Source of the DNA: DATARH01 sp036268425
GTDB lineage: Bacteria; Pseudomonadota; Alphaproteobacteria; ATCC43930; CGMCC-115725
Assembly: GCA_036268425.1 (NCBI GenBank)
Contig: DATAUE010000179.1
Span: 334,142 to 398,141, forward strand
Direction of reading: 5' to 3'
DNA: 64,000 nucleotides
The notes under the pieces were generated by a model. The model searched no databases. It was not told the DNA's origin and saw only the letters and a list, made by a program, of their open reading frames with translations. Within the stretch, counting starts at the first letter, position 1; every line of letters starts with the position of its first letter. Both the position numbers and the translations under genes were made by a program. Shown here one piece after another: positions 41,874-51,671 of the stretch.

Positions 41874-44800
41874 CTACGGCTCCGCTACCGGCAATGATCC
41901 GAGGTCCCGTGCCGGGCGCCCAATCAGTTCATCGTACCACGCCCGCACCTGCGCGCAGGCGGCAGTCATATCTGCGTCGAGCCAGGCGAAGTCAACCGCG
42001 CCAGCGCATCGCGCCAATGTCGCGCCGGCGGCTCCGTCAAGCGCGGCGCGATCGGGGACCCCCTCGAACAGCAGCGCCAACAGCGCCCGCAGATGCCGCA
42101 GCAACGCCAGTGCGTCGCTGAGTTCGCGTTCGCCCTGCGGCGGCAGGATGCCGGCGGCGCTGAGCGCGATCAGCGCACTTGCCGGGTCGCGCCGCAAGAT
42201 ATCGGGTGAATGTGCTGCCTCGCGCAGCATCAGGTACTGCACGATGAATTCGAGATCGAAAAACCCGCCGCGGCGGTGCCGCAAATCCCACGGCGACGGC
42301 CGCGGGTTCGCGTCGGCAATGCGCTCGCGCATGGCAGCGACATCACATAACAGGCGTTTCGGATCGCGCGGCGCAGTCAGAGTGGTGCGGATTGCCTCGG
42401 CGATGCGGCCGCGCAATTCGGGGTCGCCGGCAATCGGCCGCGCACGGGTCAGCGCCAGATGCTCCCAGGTCCAGGCCGCCTCGCGCTGATAGTCGGCAAA
42501 GCCTTCGAGGCTCGACGCGATCGGCCCGGATTCTCCGGACGGCCGCAGCCGCATGTCGACCTCGTACAGCCGCCCTTCGGCGGTTGGCACGGTGATCGCA
42601 GAAATCAGCCGCTGGCTGAGCCGGGCGTAATACGTCGACAATGCCAGCGGCCGCGGCCCGGACGAGCCGGCACTGTCGGCCGGCGCGTCGTAAATCAGCG
42701 TCAAGTCGATATCCGAGGCGAGGTTCATCTCGCGGCTGCCGAGCCGGCCCATTGCCGTGATCGCCAAGGCACCGCCGGGCACCTCGCCGTGCAGCCGCGC
42801 GAAATCGGCCTCGACCGCCGGCAACAACGCGGCCAGCGCGGTATCGGCAATATCCGCCAGCACGGCGCCGGCGCTGCCGCCGTCGATACCGTGGCGCAAT
42901 AGCTGCACGCCGACTTGAAAGCGCCGTTCGTTGGCCCAGCGGCGCATCAGGTCGAGCGTATCCTCGAAATTGCGCGCACCGGCCAGCAGTCGCGCCAAAT
43001 CTGCGGCAAGCCCAGCGCGGTCGGGGAGCGGCTCGGAATATTCGGCCGTGAGGACCGAATCGAGCAGTGCCGGGCGCTGCGCTAGCCGCTCTGCGAGCAG
43101 CGGCGCTTCCGCCATGATGTCGGCAACCAGCGAGAATAGTCCGGGATTGGCGTAGAATAGCGAAAATACCGGAACACCGGCCGGCAGCCGTGACAGGAAC
43201 TGGTCAAAGCGCAGCAGCGCTGTGTCAGGATGCGCCGTCGCGCCGAACACGCGCAACAACTCAGGAACGAACTCGGTCAAGATTTCGCGCGCCCGCTGGC
43301 TGCGTGTCGCGCGCATGCGGCCGTGATGCCAGGCGCGCACCATCGCCGCCACCCGTTCCGGCTCGGCAAAACCGAGCCGCGCCAGCGTCGCCAGTGTTTC
43401 CGGGTCGTCCTCAGCCCCGGTAAAGACAAGGTTGCCGGGACCGGACAGGCTCGGCGCTTCCTCGAACAGCTCGGCATATTGTTTTTCGACCGAGAGCAGG
43501 TGCCGTCGCAGGTCGGCGACAAAGGCCTCGGCGTCGGCGTAACCAAGAAATGTCGCGAGCGCCGCGATGCCGTCGGGAGTGGCGGGCAGGCGATGCGTCT
43601 GCGAGTCGTTTTCCATTTGCAGCCGATGCTCGACACGACGCAGAAAGCGATAATCGTCGATCAGCGTATCTGCCGTCGTGCTGTCGATGCGGCCGCTCGC
43701 GGCGAGCCGGCGCAATGCCGTGCAGGTCGTCGCCACGCGCAGTTCGCGCATCCGGCCGCCCCAGATCAATTGCTGCGTCTGGGCGAAAAACTCGATCTCG
43801 CGGATGCCGCCGCGGCCGATCTTGATATCGTGCCCTTCGATCGCGATTCGGCCGCCGCCGCGATGCGCATGAATCTGCCGCTTGATCGAATGGATGTCGC
43901 GGATTGCGGCGAAATCGAGGTTCTTGCGCCAGATAAAAGGTTGCAGTTCTGCGAGAAAGGCTAGACCTGCCGCGTCATCGCCGGCGACCGGCCGCGCCTT
44001 GATCAGCGCCGCCCGCTCCCAATTCTGGCCAACAGTCTCATAATAGGTCAGGGCCGCTACGACCGAAAGGGCAAGAGGGGTAGCGCGCGGGTCGGGGCGC
44101 AAACGCAGATCGGTGCGGAAGACATAACCGTCTGCGGTGCGTTCATCGAGAATACGCACGAGGTCGCGGGCCAGGCGGCTGAATATCGCCTGGGCGTTAT
44201 CCAGCACGAGACCAGGTGTGCGCGACGGATCGTAGAGGAGGATCAGGTCGATATCGCTCGAATAGTTAAGCTCGCCGCCGCCGAGCTTGCCCATCCCCAG
44301 AACGATCAGACCGCTGCTGTGCTCCGGATTCTCCGGGTCGACCGAGGCGATGTCACCGGTCGTCGCGGCTGCGGTCAGGAGGTGCCGCACCGCGGCGCCG
44401 ATCGCCGCCTCGGCGAAACGGCTGAGCGCGCTCATCTGCTGCTCGACAGACCAGCTTCCAGCCAGTTCGGCGGCGGCGGCCAGCAACGCCACGCGTCGCT
44501 TGGCGATTCGCAAGCGCCGCATCAACGCCGCCCGATTTTCGCCGCGTTCCGCGTGTGTTTCAGTCGCCGTAGCAATGTCTTCAAACAGAGGGTCGGCGCC
44601 GTCTTCGACAACCCGGGTCAGAAACTCCCATTCGGCGACGGCAACGCCGCTCAGAAACGGGCTGTTGCCGAAAATCGCCGTGAGCAGATCGTGGCCCGGT
44701 GCGGCGTCGCTCCAGGAACGGGCGGCTTGTGCCCGTGCGGCGTCCGGTGCTTCGGCGAGCGCAGCGTCCCACGCGGCGAACCCGAGATCGCACAAGCGCG

Positions 44801-44987
44801 GGCTCGCGGCGCGCGGGATCGCGCCGGTGCCGGCAGGGCGCGCATCCGGCGCGTCATCATCCGGGGAGAGAGGCGATAGCAGCGTCACCGCACGAACCCA
44901 ATAAGGCGCGCCAACCTCTGCCGCCGCCGGGTTCGCGTCAAGCGTCGCAGCCCAAGGCGGTTGCCGCGCAGGCGCCGTTGCCGCCAC
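41874..44987 (-). CDS. glnE: Bifunctional glutamine synthetase adenylyltransferase/deadenylase
   Basis: A 1037-residue enzyme that adenylylates and deadenylylates glutamine synthetase in response to PII (nitrogen status). It has two nucleotidyltransferase domains: the adenylyl-removase-type motif GMGKLGGGELNYSSDIDLIL (about residues 230-250) and the adenylyl-transferase-type AMGRLGSREMNLASDIDLTL (about 745). The linker helical domain lies between. Length is a little above the E. coli protein (946). The start ATG 44987 gives a Pro/Ala-rich N-terminal extension. The gene overlaps the start region of the antisense AsmA-like gene. Confidence 0.95.
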   Translation of the reverse strand: MAATAPARQPPWAATLDANPAAAEVGAPYWVRAVTLLSPLSPDDDAPDARPAGTGAIPRAASPRLCDLGFAAWDAALAEAPDAARAQAARSWSDAAPGHDLLTAIFGNSPFLSGVAVAEWEFLTRVVEDGADPLFEDIATATETHAERGENRAALMRRLRIAKRRVALLAAAAELAGSWSVEQQMSALSRFAEAAIGAAVRHLLTAAATTGDIASVDPENPEHSSGLIVLGMGKLGGGELNYSSDIDLILLYDPSRTPGLVLDNAQAIFSRLARDLVRILDERTADGYVFRTDLRLRPDPRATPLALSVVAALTYYETVGQNWERAALIKARPVAGDDAAGLAFLAELQPFIWRKNLDFAAIRDIHSIKRQIHAHRGGGRIAIEGHDIKIGRGGIREIEFFAQTQQLIWGGRMRELRVATTCTALRRLAASGRIDSTTADTLIDDYRFLRRVEHRLQMENDSQTHRLPATPDGIAALATFLGYADAEAFVADLRRHLLSVEKQYAELFEEAPSLSGPGNLVFTGAEDDPETLATLARLGFAEPERVAAMVRAWHHGRMRATRSQRAREILTEFVPELLRVFGATAHPDTALLRFDQFLSRLPAGVPVFSLFYANPGLFSLVADIMAEAPLLAERLAQRPALLDSVLTAEYSEPLPDRAGLAADLARLLAGARNFEDTLDLMRRWANERRFQVGVQLLRHGIDGGSAGAVLADIADTALAALLPAVEADFARLHGEVPGGALAITAMGRLGSREMNLASDIDLTLIYDAPADSAGSSGPRPLALSTYYARLSQRLISAITVPTAEGRLYEVDMRLRPSGESGPIASSLEGFADYQREAAWTWEHLALTRARPIAGDPELRGRIAEAIRTTLTAPRDPKRLLCDVAAMRERIADANPRPSPWDLRHRRGGFFDLEFIVQYLMLREAAHSPDILRRDPASALIALSAAGILPPQGERELSDALALLRHLRALLALLFEGVPDRAALDGAAGATLARCAGAVDFAWLDADMTAACAQVRAWYDELIGRPARDLGSLPVAEP

Positions 44988-45028
44988 GGGCGCCGGATCG
45001 CGGCCAGCCGAAACACCGGCGGTGGCAC

Positions 45029-48000
45029 TTGCACCGCCGCGCGGCGCGGCATGTCGGACGCGGCGCGCATCATATAACCCGCTGGCTCGGTTCGTTTGCG
45101 GCTGTGCTGATCCTGGCGGCGCTGTTCGCCATTTGGCGGCTGATGCAAGGCCCGATCGAGCTCGACTGGCTGACGCCCTACGTCGAAGCCGCGTTCGACC
45201 GCGCCGGGGTCGGGTTCAACGTCAAGGTATCGGGAGTCAGTCTGGGCATTGACCGGGGATCGCATCAGCTGGACCTGCATGCGGAAGACGTGCGTCTGTC
45301 ATTGCCCGACGGCAAGCCCTTGGCGCGATTTCCCGAGACCGGAACGAGTTTTTCGCTCGGTGAGATGCTGCACGGGCAGCTTGCCCCGACCCAGATGGTG
45401 ATCGAGCACCCGATCCTGCATCTGGTGCGCGACGCCAGTGGCACGATGACGGCACAGATCGGCTTGAATGACACGCCTCCCACTGACACGCCTCCCAGTG
45501 ACACGCCTCCCACTGGCGCGGCCTCGGCTGATGTGCCTTCCGCCGGTGCATCTTCTGGTCGCATGTCTCCGCGCGATGCCGACGCCAGCACGGTGCAGCA
45601 AGTATTCGACCATCTGGCCAAGCTGGGGGAGCACGGTGAACTGCTGGGGTCGCTGCGTCATATCAGTATCCGCAGCGCGACCGTGGTGGTTGACGATCAG
45701 CGCGTCAACCGGACATGGCGGGCCGAGCGGGTCGATATCGCCGCCTGGCGCGACGCCGCCGGCATCAGCGGGGATGCCTCGCTCGCCGTACCGATGCGCA
45801 ACGGCACGCCCGAATTGCACGCATCGTATCGTTACGAAACGGCGGATCAGGCGATCGACCTCAACCTCGCGGTTGACGGGGTACAGCCGATCGACATACC
45901 GCCGCTGGTTCCGGAACTCGCCGAGCTGCGCCACATCGAGGCGCCGGTTTCCGGCACCGTGCAAACCCGAATCAAGTTGGTGCCGCGCCAACTCGAAGGG
46001 TTCCGCATTGATCTTTCGCTCGGCAAAGGGCAGGTGCGCAGCGATTGGCTGCCGACCGGCAGCGTCGCAGTCGAAAAGGGCGACCTCAGCGCCGTCTATC
46101 AGCCGGAAAACGGTGAAATCCGGTTGGAAAAGACCGAGTTCGATCTCGGAGGCGGCGCGCATCTCGCGGTCGACGGTGGGGTTACCGGCGTTACACCGGA
46201 GTTGATCTCGGGTCTGGCCGGCACGTTGCCGCCGAAGCACCTCGACGGCAAACTCAACGTGTCACTGAAGAATGTCCCGGTCGACCGCTTTGATAGCCTG
46301 TGGCCGAAATCGCTGAGCAAGGGAGGTCGGAAATGGACGGTCGCCAACGTCCATGACGGGACGCTCGACGAAGCCGCCGCGCATCTCGATCTCGTCATCG
46401 ATCCTTCTGCCTACGTCGCGGACGTGCAGAATGCGCAGGGCAGCATGCGCTACCACGATTTAACGGTGAATTATTTCAATGGGTTGCCGCCGGTGCGCAA
46501 TGTCAGCGGCACAGCGAATTTTGTCGGGCAGCACCTCGACTTCATGCCGACCAGCGGCACGCTCAAAGGTCTTAAGATCACCGGTGGTATCGTGCAAGTG
46601 AGTCATCTCGGCGAGCGTGTCGAATGGCTGACGGTTGATCTCGGACTAAGCGGCCCGTTGCGCGACGCGCTTGACGTCATTGACGCCAAACCGCTGCATT
46701 ACGCACATGCCATCGGCATTGATCCAATGCAGGTCGGCGGTCGGGCCGATACGCAACTGCATTTTGAATTTCCGCTGTTGGCCGATCTCAAATTCGATGC
46801 GGTCGATTACAGCGCCAAGGCGACACTGGTCGGCGCCAGCATCGAAAAGGCCATGCTCGGCCGCAACCTCAGCGACGGTAATCTCGCGCTCGACCTCAAC
46901 CATACCGGTGCGCATCTGCAGGGCGCCGTCAAATTTGATGGAATCGCCACGAAGGTCGATGCGAATGTCCCGTTCAATCCCAAAAGCGGCACACCGCATG
47001 CGGTGTACAAGGTCGCGCTGATGCTCGACGACGAGGCGCGCCGGCGGCTCGATTTTGATGTTGCACCCGACCGGCTGAGCGGACCGATCGGGATGGAGGC
47101 GACCTATCGGTCTTTCGCTTCAGATCGCGGAGAAGCGGTGGCGACGCTCGATCTGCACGGCGCCACGTTGTCGCTGCCCGAGGCGAACTGGCAAAAGCCG
47201 GCGGACCAGCCGGCGAGTGCCAAGGTGACCCTTGATCTCGACAAGGACGGGATCACCAAAATCCCGCAGATCGACGTTAAAGGCTCCGATCTTGACGGTC
47301 GCTTTGCCGTCAGTTTGTCGAGCGATCACAAGGCGATCGATCAGGTCGACATCCGCCGCCTGACGGTCGGCGAAAGCGATATCAGCGGCAAGGTCGTGCG
47401 CCGCGAGGGCGGTGGCTGGCGCGCTGAAATCCGTGCGGCGCGGATCGATGCCCGCCATCTTTTGAAGGATGCGACCGACAGCGGCGCCGCGAAGACCCCG
47501 CCCTCTCCGCCGCTGGTGGTCAATGCCCGGATCGACCGGCTACTCCTGGGGCCGCAACGCGAATTGCAAGGAGTCAGCGCCGATCTGATGCGGACCGGCG
47601 GAATCTGGCAATCGGGCAGGATCAACGGGCATTTCGCCAATGGCCACGACCTGTCGCTGCGGTTCGGCGAAGGCGATCGCCGATTGGTGTTTCAGTCCGA
47701 CGATCTCGGCGCCACGCTGCGCTTGCTGGATATCGCCGATAATGTTGCGGGGGGCCGCATTTCGGTGAACGGCCAATTCTCCGACACTGATGGCAAACGC
47801 ACCCTGCGGGCGCATATCGAAGGGCGGGGGTATACCGTCGAGCGCGCATCTTTGATGGCGCGTATTTTGACCCTGCCGTCGTTGACGGGGCTTGCCAGCA
47901 TGTTGTCGGGATCGGGGATCCCGTTCAGTACCCTGCGCGGCGATGTGGTTTTCGCCGACAACCGCCTGACGCTGGAACGGTTGCTCGCCGCCGGCGAATC

Positions 48001-48331
48001 TCTGGGAATTACGGCCAACGGTTGGATCGATATCGGCCGTGACCAGCTCGGCCTGCAAGGAACATTGGCCCCGGCCTATGCACTGAATTCGATCCTCGAC
48101 AATGTGCCGATCGTCGGTCAGTTGTTGGGTGGCGGATCGCAGGGCCTGTTCGCCGCCAATTTTCGGCTGAGCGGCCCCAGCGCGAACCCGCAAGTGTCGG
48201 TAAACCCGCTCAGTGCCCTGACCCCCGGGATCCTGCGGCAGATATTCTCACCGATCGTCGGCCTCCCGTCGGCAGAGCCACCGCCCGCCCAAGCGCCAGC
48301 ACCGCCCCCGCCCCAGCAAGCGGCGCATTGA
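45029..48331 (+). CDS. Large AsmA/YhdP-like (DUF3971) envelope protein
   Basis: About 1100 residues: one N-terminal membrane helix (WLGSFAAVLILAALFAIWRL), then a DUF3971/AsmA-type beta-rich periplasmic body with many repeated strands (GMEATYRS..ATLDLHGATLSLPEANW and others) and a C-terminal AsmA-like segment. Such proteins bridge the periplasm and carry phospholipids to the outer membrane. The start is uncertain: TTG 45029 is the first plausible codon downstream of glnE, because the longer frame from 44699 is antisense to glnE. A Thr-Pro-rich stretch from 45470 is a tandem repeat. Confidence 0.78.
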   Translation: MHRRAARHVGRGAHHITRWLGSFAAVLILAALFAIWRLMQGPIELDWLTPYVEAAFDRAGVGFNVKVSGVSLGIDRGSHQLDLHAEDVRLSLPDGKPLARFPETGTSFSLGEMLHGQLAPTQMVIEHPILHLVRDASGTMTAQIGLNDTPPTDTPPSDTPPTGAASADVPSAGASSGRMSPRDADASTVQQVFDHLAKLGEHGELLGSLRHISIRSATVVVDDQRVNRTWRAERVDIAAWRDAAGISGDASLAVPMRNGTPELHASYRYETADQAIDLNLAVDGVQPIDIPPLVPELAELRHIEAPVSGTVQTRIKLVPRQLEGFRIDLSLGKGQVRSDWLPTGSVAVEKGDLSAVYQPENGEIRLEKTEFDLGGGAHLAVDGGVTGVTPELISGLAGTLPPKHLDGKLNVSLKNVPVDRFDSLWPKSLSKGGRKWTVANVHDGTLDEAAAHLDLVIDPSAYVADVQNAQGSMRYHDLTVNYFNGLPPVRNVSGTANFVGQHLDFMPTSGTLKGLKITGGIVQVSHLGERVEWLTVDLGLSGPLRDALDVIDAKPLHYAHAIGIDPMQVGGRADTQLHFEFPLLADLKFDAVDYSAKATLVGASIEKAMLGRNLSDGNLALDLNHTGAHLQGAVKFDGIATKVDANVPFNPKSGTPHAVYKVALMLDDEARRRLDFDVAPDRLSGPIGMEATYRSFASDRGEAVATLDLHGATLSLPEANWQKPADQPASAKVTLDLDKDGITKIPQIDVKGSDLDGRFAVSLSSDHKAIDQVDIRRLTVGESDISGKVVRREGGGWRAEIRAARIDARHLLKDATDSGAAKTPPSPPLVVNARIDRLLLGPQRELQGVSADLMRTGGIWQSGRINGHFANGHDLSLRFGEGDRRLVFQSDDLGATLRLLDIADNVAGGRISVNGQFSDTDGKRTLRAHIEGRGYTVERASLMARILTLPSLTGLASMLSGSGIPFSTLRGDVVFADNRLTLERLLAAGESLGITANGWIDIGRDQLGLQGTLAPAYALNSILDNVPIVGQLLGGGSQGLFAANFRLSGPSANPQVSVNPLSALTPGILRQIFSPIVGLPSAEPPPAQAPAPPPPQQAAH
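45470..45514. repeat. Three tandem 15-bp repeats in the AsmA-like gene
   Basis: GACACGCCTCCCACT, GACACGCCTCCCAGT and GACACGCCTCCCACT, in frame, encode TPPTD-type pentapeptides (DTPPT). This is a low-complexity linker; a copy-number change would keep the frame. Confidence 0.85.
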
Positions 48332-48370
48332 TGGAACCGCGCATTATCTTTCAGCTTTGGAGCAGAGACC

Positions 48371-49138
48371 ATGCGTGACCGCACCGTCGCTATTCCCACC
48401 GCTGCCGGAAAAATGGAGACGTTTATTACGCATCCGGAGGAGGGCGGGCCGTTTCCACCGGTTATCATCTATATGGATTTCTGGGGATTGCGCGAGGAGT
48501 TGTTTGACATCGCCCGCCGGGTCGGGACGGTCGGATACTACTGCATGGTGCCGGACTTGTATTACCGACAAGGCCGGGTACGCAATGAGTGGCGTAACGA
48601 GAAGAATGAAATGATCTCAGCGCACCGGCTCGACCCTGAGCGCCGACGTCAGGCATCGGCTCCGTTGCAGAAACTGTCGAACGCAATGGTCATCGAGGAT
48701 ACCGGCGCGCTGCTCGATTTTATCGATCACGGCGAACCGGTGCGGCCTGGCGGTGTCGGGTCAATCGGCTATTGCATGGGGGGACGGCATGTTTTGTGCG
48801 CTGCCGGTGCCTATCCCGAACGGTTTGTCGCCGGTGCCAGCCTGCACGGCACGCTGCTCGTATCCGACCGGGACGATTCCCCGCACCGGCTCGCCGGCTG
48901 TTTTCGCGGCGAGCTGTACTGCGGCTTTGCCGAGCATGATCCGCACGCGCCGCCGGAAATGATCCGGCAGCTCGGTGACCTGCTGGCCGACGCGCCGGTG
49001 ACCTACCGGCACGCACTGCATCTCGGTGCCGAGCACGGTTATGCGCTGCCCAACCGCGACATTTACGACAAGGCCGCGACAAATCGGGATTGGGAGCAGA
49101 TCTTCGCAATGTTCCGGCGGCAGCTGCCGCTGTCTTAA
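48371..49138 (+). CDS. Dienelactone hydrolase family protein
   Basis: A 255-residue alpha/beta hydrolase of the dienelactone hydrolase type. The nucleophile elbow GYCMGG has Cys as nucleophile (about residue 137), as in classical dienelactone hydrolases; the acid is in the FAEHDPHAP stretch and the catalytic His in LGAEHGYALP (about 218). It may hydrolyse a lactone or thioester; substrate unknown. It starts 39 bases after the AsmA-like gene on the same strand and precedes, in convergent orientation, the Pel-like cluster. Confidence 0.85.
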   Translation: MRDRTVAIPTAAGKMETFITHPEEGGPFPPVIIYMDFWGLREELFDIARRVGTVGYYCMVPDLYYRQGRVRNEWRNEKNEMISAHRLDPERRRQASAPLQKLSNAMVIEDTGALLDFIDHGEPVRPGGVGSIGYCMGGRHVLCAAGAYPERFVAGASLHGTLLVSDRDDSPHRLAGCFRGELYCGFAEHDPHAPPEMIRQLGDLLADAPVTYRHALHLGAEHGYALPNRDIYDKAATNRDWEQIFAMFRRQLPLS

Positions 49139-49208
49139 ACAGCGGAAAACCGGCACGATCGGGCTCCTTACCGTAACTCTCGGCGTGGCGTTACTGATTC
49201 CAAATGGA

Positions 49209-50120
49209 TCAGGTCGGCTCCGGTACGATTTTGTCGAGCATCCGCGTCGCGACATAGGGATGAAATCCAAGCTGTCGCTCGCGACCGTAGATTTCTCTTA
49301 TGGTTTTGGTGTCGTCAACGTTCCAGTAGTCGAGGCTTAGAATGGGCAATCGCCGACGCTTGGCAGGGGTCAGAAGCGACAATTGCACCAAAACATCCGA
49401 CTCATCATTCCACTTGTATTGAGTGTTGTGGTGAGAATCGGATTCCGTAAGCAAGCTCTCTGCAACCATCCCGTCGACACAATCGGTAACAGCGGGGAGA
49501 AGGGCGTATCCGCGATTCATCAAGACCAAAAGATTCGGATATGATTTCCGGATTGATCGAACCAAATTTTCAGCCGAACGACGCATTCCGCGATAGCGCT
49601 CCGGATCAAGGCTTTCCAGGTAAGCCGCCGTATCCAGCGTATCGAGCAGTAAACCCGTGAACTGTTTCGACAAGATGTCCGGAATAGCATTCTCGATTAT
49701 AATCCGCGACCAAGCTGGATGTCTAACATCGACACGAAAGGTACCAGGCCACGCGGGATTTTCATCGAGCAGGGCTGCACGATCGAGCGATCCAAACAAC
49801 GGGTGGGTGTTTCTGATTTCGCCGAGGCTGATATACGAGCAAACGCGTGCACCACCTTTGGCAACCTGCCCGATGGAGCCTTTGAAGGCTGGATCAAGAA
49901 CCACGATATCGTAGAGCGACAAGGCGTCTTCATCAGCAGTCTCGCCATAGAACGCAACCCATTTAAGTGGCTTGTCGGCGACACAAGCAACGATTTGAGA
50001 AATAGAACCGCCGGCCACCAAGGCGCCGAAGGCCTTCAAGAGCGTTCGTCGTAACGCCAATCCGCGCCCTTGACTCCAGCGAACGGAAGCGAGCTCTGCG
50101 GGTGCATCAGAAGATGTCAT
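49209..50120 (-). CDS. GH114-family (PelA hydrolase-like) lipoprotein
   Basis: A 303-residue protein of the GH114 / TM1410 (endo-alpha-1,4-galactosaminidase) fold, matching only the N-terminal glycosidase part of PelA. The signal has the twin-Arg-like LALRRTLLKAFG and a lipobox IVAC, lipid Cys46. Candidate catalytic acids are D160 (LLLDTLD) and E221 (MVAESL). No deacetylase domain follows, unlike Pseudomonas PelA (about 950 residues). It is the last gene of the Pel-like run, with a 163-base gap from the TPR gene. It may trim or modify the polymer in the periplasm or at the membrane. GGAAGAG precedes ATG 50120. Confidence 0.8.
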   Translation of the reverse strand: MTSSDAPAELASVRWSQGRGLALRRTLLKAFGALVAGGSISQIVACVADKPLKWVAFYGETADEDALSLYDIVVLDPAFKGSIGQVAKGGARVCSYISLGEIRNTHPLFGSLDRAALLDENPAWPGTFRVDVRHPAWSRIIIENAIPDILSKQFTGLLLDTLDTAAYLESLDPERYRGMRRSAENLVRSIRKSYPNLLVLMNRGYALLPAVTDCVDGMVAESLLTESDSHHNTQYKWNDESDVLVQLSLLTPAKRRRLPILSLDYWNVDDTKTIREIYGRERQLGFHPYVATRMLDKIVPEPT

Positions 50121-50282
50121 CGGCTCTTCCCGCTAAACTTGAGCCCAAAGACCAGCTACGACGAGGCTCGCCGCAGACGCTCGTTATCACAACCAAGTGG
50201 TTCATGTTCTGCAAATACCAATTTGTAAAACGTTCTTGCAATTCGTGGCTTGTCGCCTCAAGTGTGTGAATGCGCCATCGCG

Positions 50283-51614
50283 CTAGTACTCCAGCCCTCC
50301 AGCAATCTGAAAAAATTTTGGCCATAGGTCCTTGGGGAGGGTGCCATTGACCATGTGCCGCCGCAAAACAGCGAAGGCGTCGGCGCCCGGCGCCGCGCCA
50401 ACTAATAGCTCAACCCAAGCACTCCGGTCGGATTTGGATAGTGAAGCGAGATCCACTTTCGTCAGCAGCCATTTCGTCAGCTGCAAATTTCCCTGATCAA
50501 AAGCGATCCTTGCTCCTAACATCGGATCATTCTGAATTATTGCCGGGGGTAGGTCTGCCCAAAATGGCGAAAGCGAACCAACCCCATAAGTCGCAATCAT
50601 TGCATTGGCGAATCTCACAATCACGTCTATCGATGGCGGATGGGCGAGCAAGGTGCCAAAAGCCTGCCAAGCGATGGCCCGTTCGTCCTGTTCGTGACAA
50701 GCAAATAAGAACGCTGCTATTTGATCGGCAGATGCGGAGGGGTTCGCGGTAACCCAGGTCTCCAGCAGATGGCGAGCTACAGGTTTGCTACCCGCATTCG
50801 CGAGCTCACGCACGAGATAAAACCTGATCTCCGGGTGTGCTTCTACGACGGCATCGGCCAGCTGCGAAGCATCCCGAACCGGGCCTAGAATCGCCGCATC
50901 ATGCAAAAGACGGTTGGCAAGCCACGCGTTCTGCCATTGCCTGATCCACGGCTTGCCCAGGCGAACGACCTCAGCACTTTCCCCTGATTGCAACAAAATC
51001 TTGGCGAGATAAAGTCGCGCCTCGGCTTGGTCCGCCGTCCCGGTTAGGTCAGAGACAATGTCTGCCCGGCGCAAAACCCTAAGCGCACCTTTCTGGTCGC
51101 CGGCGTCGTTCCGAAGTTCCGCGAGCCGCAGCAGTGCTCCGCCGTCAACCTTCAGCTCTTGCTCCGACTCCGATAACAATGCGAGTTCTTCTTTCGCTTT
51201 ATGTCCTTGGCGATACAATGCCGCCAGTTCCAAGACGCGAGGTAGTTTGGTACCAAGCGCTACGGCTTGCTGCAGCATTTTTATCTGCCGGCTGATATCA
51301 CCCGTTTTTTTATAGAGATCGGCAAGTTGAGCAAATCCGTCCGCTTTATCAGGGCGGAGTTCAATGTAATGTTGCATCAGTGAAATTGCATGAGGATAAT
51401 CACCGATGTCCCCATAGGCTCGTCCTAGTGTTGCAAGAACCTCCGTATTGTCCGGTTCAGCAGCTAACCGGGGTTCGAGAAGCGAAATGATCTGTCCTTG
51501 CTTTCCTTCCTCGCTCCAAACGGCCACCCATTCGTCGCGGCTACGCGATAGAAGTACTGCCACCCCGACAACGATGCCGATCACCAAGAAAACGAAACGT
51601 ACGGGAGTATTCAT
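50283..51614 (-). CDS. TPR protein with N-terminal membrane anchor (PelB-like helical part)
   Basis: A 443-residue protein: a short N-terminal membrane helix (residues about 6-22) and TPR-type helical repeats from about 38 onward (LEPRLAAEPDNTEVLATLGRAYG, MQHYIELRPDKADGFAQLADLYKK and more to about 300). This resembles the periplasmic TPR portion of PelB; the beta-barrel that would make it an outer-membrane porin is missing, the protein ending at GGLEY. It probably acts as a scaffold for secretion or for the hydrolase gene that follows. Co-oriented with the LegB-like gene upstream. Confidence 0.65.
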   Translation of the reverse strand: MNTPVRFVFLVIGIVVGVAVLLSRSRDEWVAVWSEEGKQGQIISLLEPRLAAEPDNTEVLATLGRAYGDIGDYPHAISLMQHYIELRPDKADGFAQLADLYKKTGDISRQIKMLQQAVALGTKLPRVLELAALYRQGHKAKEELALLSESEQELKVDGGALLRLAELRNDAGDQKGALRVLRRADIVSDLTGTADQAEARLYLAKILLQSGESAEVVRLGKPWIRQWQNAWLANRLLHDAAILGPVRDASQLADAVVEAHPEIRFYLVRELANAGSKPVARHLLETWVTANPSASADQIAAFLFACHEQDERAIAWQAFGTLLAHPPSIDVIVRFANAMIATYGVGSLSPFWADLPPAIIQNDPMLGARIAFDQGNLQLTKWLLTKVDLASLSKSDRSAWVELLVGAAPGADAFAVLRRHMVNGTLPKDLWPKFFQIAGGLEY

Positions 51615-51671
51615 TTGGGCACCGGCTCTGATGTCGCGCAGACGCGATTTAAGCTACGATCGTCAACAGAA

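Noticed and set aside
44699..45028. N-terminal extension of the AsmA-like protein
   Set aside because: This part is antisense to the start of glnE and reads as Arg/Pro-rich low-quality sequence; the membrane helix of the real protein begins about 20 residues after TTG 45029.
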